The position numbers and the translations under genes were made by a program. Shown here piece by piece: positions 57,350 to 64,000 of a stretch of 64,000 nt of DNA. A model generated the notes under the pieces. The model worked only from the letters and a program-made list of their open reading frames with translations, did no database searches and was not told the origin of the DNA. Position 1 is the stretch's first letter. Each line of letters opens with the position of its first letter. Origin of the DNA: Glycine soja (Eukaryota > Streptophyta > Magnoliopsida > Fabales > Fabaceae); the NCBI RefSeq assembly GCF_004193775.1, contig NC_041002.1:40462038-40526037 (forward strand), written 5' to 3'.

Positions 57350-58420
57350 ATGAAAGTAGACACAACACACATAATACCACCACCAATTTTTGATGGTGAG
57401 GAGTACGACTTATGGGTTGCAAGGATGACTACCCATCTTGAAGCACTAGATCTTTGGGAACCGATAGAAGAAGACTATGCAGGTTGTCCACTACCTGAAA
57501 ATCCTACAACAGCTCAGCTCAAGAATCACAAAGAGAGGAAGACAAGAAAGGCTAAGGCCAAAGCTTGTCTTTTCTCTTTAGTTTCAAAAATCATATTTAC
57601 GGGAATTATGAATTTGAATTCTGCGAAGGACATTTGGGACTATCTCAAATTAGAGTATTAGGGTAGTGAGCAAACCAAAGGTATGAATGTACTTAACTGG
57701 GCTAGAGAATTTGAGATGCAGAACATGAAGGAGACAAAAACTATCAAAAGTTATGCTCACAAACTACTGAGCATTGCAAACAAGGTACATCTCCTCGGTA
57801 AGGATTTTCTTGACGAAAGGATAGTGCAAAAAATACTTGTTACTGTACCTGAAAAGTATGAATCCAAAATATTAGCATTAGAGGAGTCAAAAGACTTGTC
57901 AAATATCACCCTTGGAGAATTGGTAAATGTTTTACATGCACAAGAACATAGGAGAATGATGAGACATGAGGAGGCAGTACAAGGTGTTTTTCATATAAAA
58001 GCACAAAACTCAGGAGGAGGCAAAGATAAGTAGAACAACAAATGGAAGAACAAGAAATAAGCTGAAAGCTCCAACAAGCAACAAAATGATACTTTTCCGC
58101 CTTGTCCACACTGCAAAAAAACAAAACCACTCTAAAAAAATGTTGGTGGAGGCCTGACATCAAGTGCAGAAAATGTGGTAAGTTGGGGCATGTAGAGCGG
58201 ATTTGCAAGTCACTGAAGGAGGCAAAGGTGTCCATGGAGCAACAAGAAGAAGAACAACTCTTTGTTGCAATATGTTTTGCTACAAGCAATAGTTTCAGTG
58301 ATTCATGGTTAATAGACAACGATTGTACAAATCATATGATGAACGACCAAACGCTTTTTAAAGAGCTTGAAAAAACCATTGTTTCCAAAGTAAAAATTGG
58401 AAAAATAGTGATTTCATCTT
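57350..58420 (+). pseudogene. Copia gag and protease remnant
   Basis: Gag begins at the ATG at 57350 (MKVDTTHIIPPPIFDGEEYD, with YDLWVARM). It is stopped by TAG at 57659 but continues in another frame (WAREFEMQNMKETKTIKSY, KILVTVPEKYESKI). The CCHC zinc knuckle CRKCGKLGHVERIC lies at about 58164-58205. The protease-like SWLIDNDCTNHM near 58305 has the family's catalytic DSG replaced by DND. Additional stops lie at 58031-58130. Confidence 0.85.
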
Positions 58421-58574
58421 AGTCAAAGGAAAATGATTTGTTACTATAGAAAGTTTAACAAGTTTGAAACATATCTCTGATGTCTTATATGTGCCTGACA
58501 TTGACCAAAATTTGCTTAGTATGGCGCAACTAGTTGAAAAGGGCTTCAAAGTTATATTTGAAGGCAAATGATGC

Positions 58575-61192
58575 TTGATTAAGGATGCAGAAGGCATAAA
58601 TGTGTTTAAGGTGAAAATGAGGGCCAAAAGCTATGCTCTAAATCTAATGGAGGAGGAGCAAATAGTTTTTTCAAACACCTGCAACAACATTGAATTATGG
58701 CACAAAAGGCTTGGACATTTCCACCTTGCGAGACTTCTATGCATGCAAAAACATGCCTTTGTGAAAGGTGTGTCATTTCTTGAAGACAAATTGGATGATT
58801 GTTTAGCTTGTCAATATGACAAGCAAATTAGATTACCATTTTCCTAAACAACGTGGAGAGCAACACAAAAATTGCAGTTAGTACATGCAGATGTCGGAGG
58901 ATCTCAAAGAATAACATCTTTGAATGGTAATAGATATTATATTACATTTATTAATGATTATTCCAGATTTTGTTGGATTTATTTCTTTAAATCCAAGACT
59001 GAGGTAGCTAAGATATTCTAGAAACATAAAGCATTGGTGGAGAATCAAAGTGGTTGCAAGTTACGCACAATAAGATCAGATAATGGGAAGAAATATGCAA
59101 ATGACACCTTTCACAAATTTTGTGAAGAAGCTGGCATAGAGCACCAACTCACTGTATTGTACACCCCACAATAGAATGGTGTAAGTGAGAGAAAAAACAG
59201 AAATATCATGGAGATGACAAGGTGTATGTTGCATGAAAAGGAGTTGCCAAAGAAGTTGTGGGTAGAGGCTGTAAGCACTGTAGTATTTTTGCTTAATAGG
59301 TTACTATCCAAAGTACTAAATAGAAAAACCCCATTTGAAGGTTGGTTTGGTTACAAACCAGATTTGCATAATCTAAAATTTTTTGGTTGTCTTTGTTTTT
59401 CTTTTGTACCACAGGTTAAAAGAGACAAGTTGGACAAGAAGGTAAAACCAGGAGTTTTTATCGGATACAACAATACTTCCAAAGCTTACAGAATTTTTCA
59501 ACCACAAAATGGAAAAATCCTTGTAAGTAGGGATGTCAAGTTCATGGAAGGAAACCAATGGAGTTGGGAGGAGTCAATAAAGAAGCAACTACCAGAAATT
59601 CCACAATTCATTGATGATAATATAGACAACTTTTCAGTTAGAGGTACAAGACTCTTATATGAAATTTATGAAAAGAGTAATGTAGCTGTCTTGGAACCCG
59701 ATGATTTTAAAGAAGCTGAGATGGATGATAAGTGGATAGAAGCAATGAAGGAAGAGCTAAAGATGATCGAAAAGAATGACACTTGGGAGCTAGTGGATAG
59801 ACTTCAACACAAACAACCTATAGGAGTCAAATGGTTTTATAGAACTAAGCTAAATGCAGATGGTTCTATAAATAAGTACAAGGATAGGCTGGTTGTGAAG
59901 GGCTATGCTCAGGTGTCCGGAGTGGATTTTTCAGAAACGTTTGCTCCGGTTGCATGCCTCGATACAATTAGAATGTTGCTTGCTTTGACTGCGCAAAAGG
60001 GACAGAAAGTTTACCATTTAGATGTAAAGTTTGTCTTCCTAAATGGTTATTTGCAGGAGGAAATATTTGTGGAGCAACCAGAGGGATTTCAAGTCAAGGG
60101 ACAGGAGGAGAAGGTCTACAAACTAAAAAAGGCCTTGCATGGTCTTAAACAGGCCCCTAGGGCTTGGTACAGTAGAATTGATGATTATCTTCAAAACCTT
60201 GGGTTTATTAAAAGTCCAAGTGAAGCTACATTGTATATGAAACTGATGAGTACTAATTTAATCATAGTTTCTATCTATGTTGATGACCTGCTTGTAACAG
60301 GGAATGAAGAAAAGTTAATAATGGAGTTTAAAGTTGAAATGTTGCGAGTGTTTGAAATGACAAACCTTGGCCTGATGTCTTTCTTTTTGGGTATGGAGGT
60401 AAAGCAAGATCATGGTGGATTCTTCATATGCCAAAAAAAATACACAAGGGAAATACTAAAAAAATTTGCATGGAGGATTGCAAAAACACTGCTACTCCAA
60501 TGAATTTGCACGGGGCTGATAAGGTAGTTCATCAGTTCAAAAGTCTAATTAGTTGTTTAATGTATCTTACTGCAACCAGGCCCGACATCATGTTTGCAGG
60601 AAGTATGCTCTCAAGATTTATGCATTGTGCTAGTGAAGTGCGTCTTCAAGCTGTCAAACGGATTATGAGATATGTCAAGGGGATTGTAGACTATGGTGTC
60701 AAGTACACTTACTCTCAGAATTTTCAGTTTCATGATTATTTTGACAGTGATTGGGGTGGTTCAATTGATGATATGAAAAACACAATAGGTTATTGTTTCA
60801 GCTTTGGTTCGGGTATGTTTTCTTGGAGTTCAAAAAAGCAAGACATAGTGGCTCAATGCACAGCTGAGGCAGGATATGTGGCAACCACTGCAGCTATGAA
60901 TCAAGCTATTTGGCTAAGGTGTATACTTGCTGATTTACATATGGAACAAAAGCAGCCTACACAGATTCTTGTTGATAATCAAGCAGTTATTTCCATTTCA
61001 AATAATCCCATTTTAATGGCAAGACTAAGCATTTCAAGATCAAGTTGTTTTTTTTAAGGGAAGCACAAAGAGAAGGTGAAGTCAAACTAATTTACTGCAG
61101 AACTGAAGATCAAGGTGCAAATGTCTTAACAAAAGCACTTCCAAAAGCTAGATTTGAAGCTTTAAGAAATAAACTAGGTGTCTGCAACTATT
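58575..61192 (+). pseudogene. Copia pol remnant (integrase, reverse transcriptase, RNase H)
   Basis: The pre-integrase motif WHKRLGH is at about 58699. The integrase core, 58870-59200, has TFINDYSRFCW, RSDNG and a YTPQ-stop-NGVSERKN version of the catalytic segment. The long open part 59208-60503 covers the integrase C-terminus (FGCLCF, VFIGY) and reverse transcriptase (WVKWFYRTKLN-type region, GYAQVSGVDFSETFAPV, YVDDLLVTGN near 60276). A one-base indel at the A tract about 60457-60463 shifts the frame. RNase H continues in 60428-61057 (TRPDIMFAGSMLSRFM, DSDWGG, AEAGYVA). Another shift near 61050 precedes the last segment, ending CNY and TGA at 61192-61194. Confidence 0.88.
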
Positions 61193-61209
61193 GAGGCAAG
61201 AAGGAGATC

Positions 61210-61482
61210 TGTTGAAACTGTGTCTGCAATAGCTGCATACGTGGATGTTTTAGCCATTTTTTAAAATTTAAAATTGTCTGTTACTTAGGATCTATTCTTT
61301 AGGAGTTCTGATTCTGTTGTTTTATCAAATTAGAAATTGTTTTAGTCATGCCTAAAAATAAGAGATTTTTTATTTTGTATATTTAATTTGACTCTAACTC
61401 TATTTAAAGAGCAAATGAATAACAACTATGCATCCTTCGAAAATATATCTGCTCTTGTCTGTTTTTGATCTAATCTTCAACA
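61210..61482 (+). repeat. 3' LTR of copia element
   Basis: 273 bp, nearly identical to the 5' LTR. It differs by a few substitutions and a short AATTTG-like insertion. Confidence 0.92.
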
Positions 61483-61487
61483 TCATC

Positions 61488-62039
61488 TAATTCAATTTAA
61501 ATGAATAGGAAGCTAAAAAAAGAAGTTTAACATCGAAAAGATATTAAAATATATGAATTATCATAGCGGTTTTCACTATCAGTGTGAGGTCCTAGAATTG
61601 TACTTCCATCACCTTGCGGTGGTTTTGGTGTTGATCCATGTCAGTGAATTGTTTCGCTTTATCTTCTTATTGTGTTTTTTTATTATTATTATTATTTCAG
61701 CTTCTAGCATCATGTTAGGCCTATCCTCCAGTTATTGTTTCACCAGTAAAAGACTAACATGTAATTTGTGGCTAAAGTTCTACTATGTAGTGATGCAATC
61801 TGCAGGGACAGTGAAGCCTTTACCACAACATGTATCTTTTATGCTATTAATATCAGTTGTTTGCCCACGGAAAAGAATAATATCACTTTTAAAACCTGTG
61901 ATTAAATTTTATACGTAATTATGTAAATACATAAGCACAACTAAACAACTTTTGAATCAATAATCCTTTGGAAGTGAATGTACGTACTTGCAATGCAAAT
62001 TGTGCGTCAGTGCAGTATGTTCAGCTGGCTCAATAACTT
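61488..62039. other. Spacer between copia element and receptor-kinase 3' end
   Basis: No recognised feature; a plus-strand 121-codon frame (61553-61918) lacks motifs. It probably includes the 3' UTR of the minus-strand kinase. Confidence 0.5.

Positions 62040-64000
<1,961 letters not shown>

Larger units (their letters stand above)
57028..61482 (+). mobile_element. Ty1/copia retrotransposon, 4.45 kb, degenerate coding region
   Basis: The LTRs are 57028-57295 and 61210-61482 (TGTTGAAACTGTG...CTTCAACA), nearly identical over about 270 bp. The target duplication is TCATC on both sides (57023-57027 and 61483-61487). A primer-binding site TGGTATCAAGAGC follows LTR1 and a purine-rich AAGAAGGAGATC precedes LTR2. 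Domain order gag, protease, integrase, reverse transcriptase, RNase H is that of copia. Several in-frame stops and at least two or three frameshifts inactivate the polyprotein. Confidence 0.92.

Noticed and set aside
61553..61918. 121-codon plus-strand ORF as a gene
   Set aside because: No motif, AT-rich, and antisense to the probable 3' UTR of the receptor kinase.

Overview
The window is nuclear DNA from a dicot, most likely a legume close to soybean (Glycine). The evidence is AT-rich intergenic DNA, split genes with GT-AG introns, a Kunitz-inhibitor fragment, CACTA termini reading CACTACTAGAAA, an Athila/Calypso-type Ty3 element without an envelope ORF, and a Cassandra 5S-bearing LTR. The species call is inference from these features. 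Most of the window is transposon-derived.

Layout. (1) 1-4588: minus-strand fragments of three unrelated genes: sulfate transporter, TAF15-like RNA-binding protein and a leucine-rich-repeat protein. (2) 4589-12171: a CACTA region rich in host-gene fragments. It carries plus-strand pieces of myosin, ALA dehydratase, EDEM-type mannosidase, ABCG transporter and an HCNGP-like protein, then a minus-strand kinesin-light-chain-related exon. A Kunitz-inhibitor fragment follows immediately. (3) 12928-35179: a four-level nest of LTR retrotransposons whose target-site duplications I could read. An inverted solo LTR holds a large non-coding (LARD-like) element, 12940-32408. That holds an Athila-like element, 16621-27967, which in turn holds a solo LTR, 17928-19099. 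(4) 35950-49738: CACTA ends and elements (a right end at 36181; 36506-41335; 44828-49738), a Cassandra remnant, a Mutator-like inverted-repeat element and a TPR-gene fragment. (5) 50348-55153: the one complete host gene, a six-exon aprataxin-like gene (P-loop kinase, macro, HIT and zinc-finger regions; 762 aa). (6) 57028-61482: a Ty1/copia element with matching 5-bp target duplications. (7) 62040-64000: the kinase half of an S-domain (G-type lectin) receptor-like kinase on the minus strand, running off the window, with one apparently destroyed splice donor.

The genes do not form a pathway. What links the window is its history: repeated insertion, self-insertion of one LTR family, and CACTA elements that collected exons of many host genes. 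The most informative structures are the strand-coherent chain of captured exons, with a junction intron made from two different genes, and the fully resolved nest of LTR elements. All coordinates and motifs were read by eye. No database search was possible, so family names rest on remembered conserved motifs.
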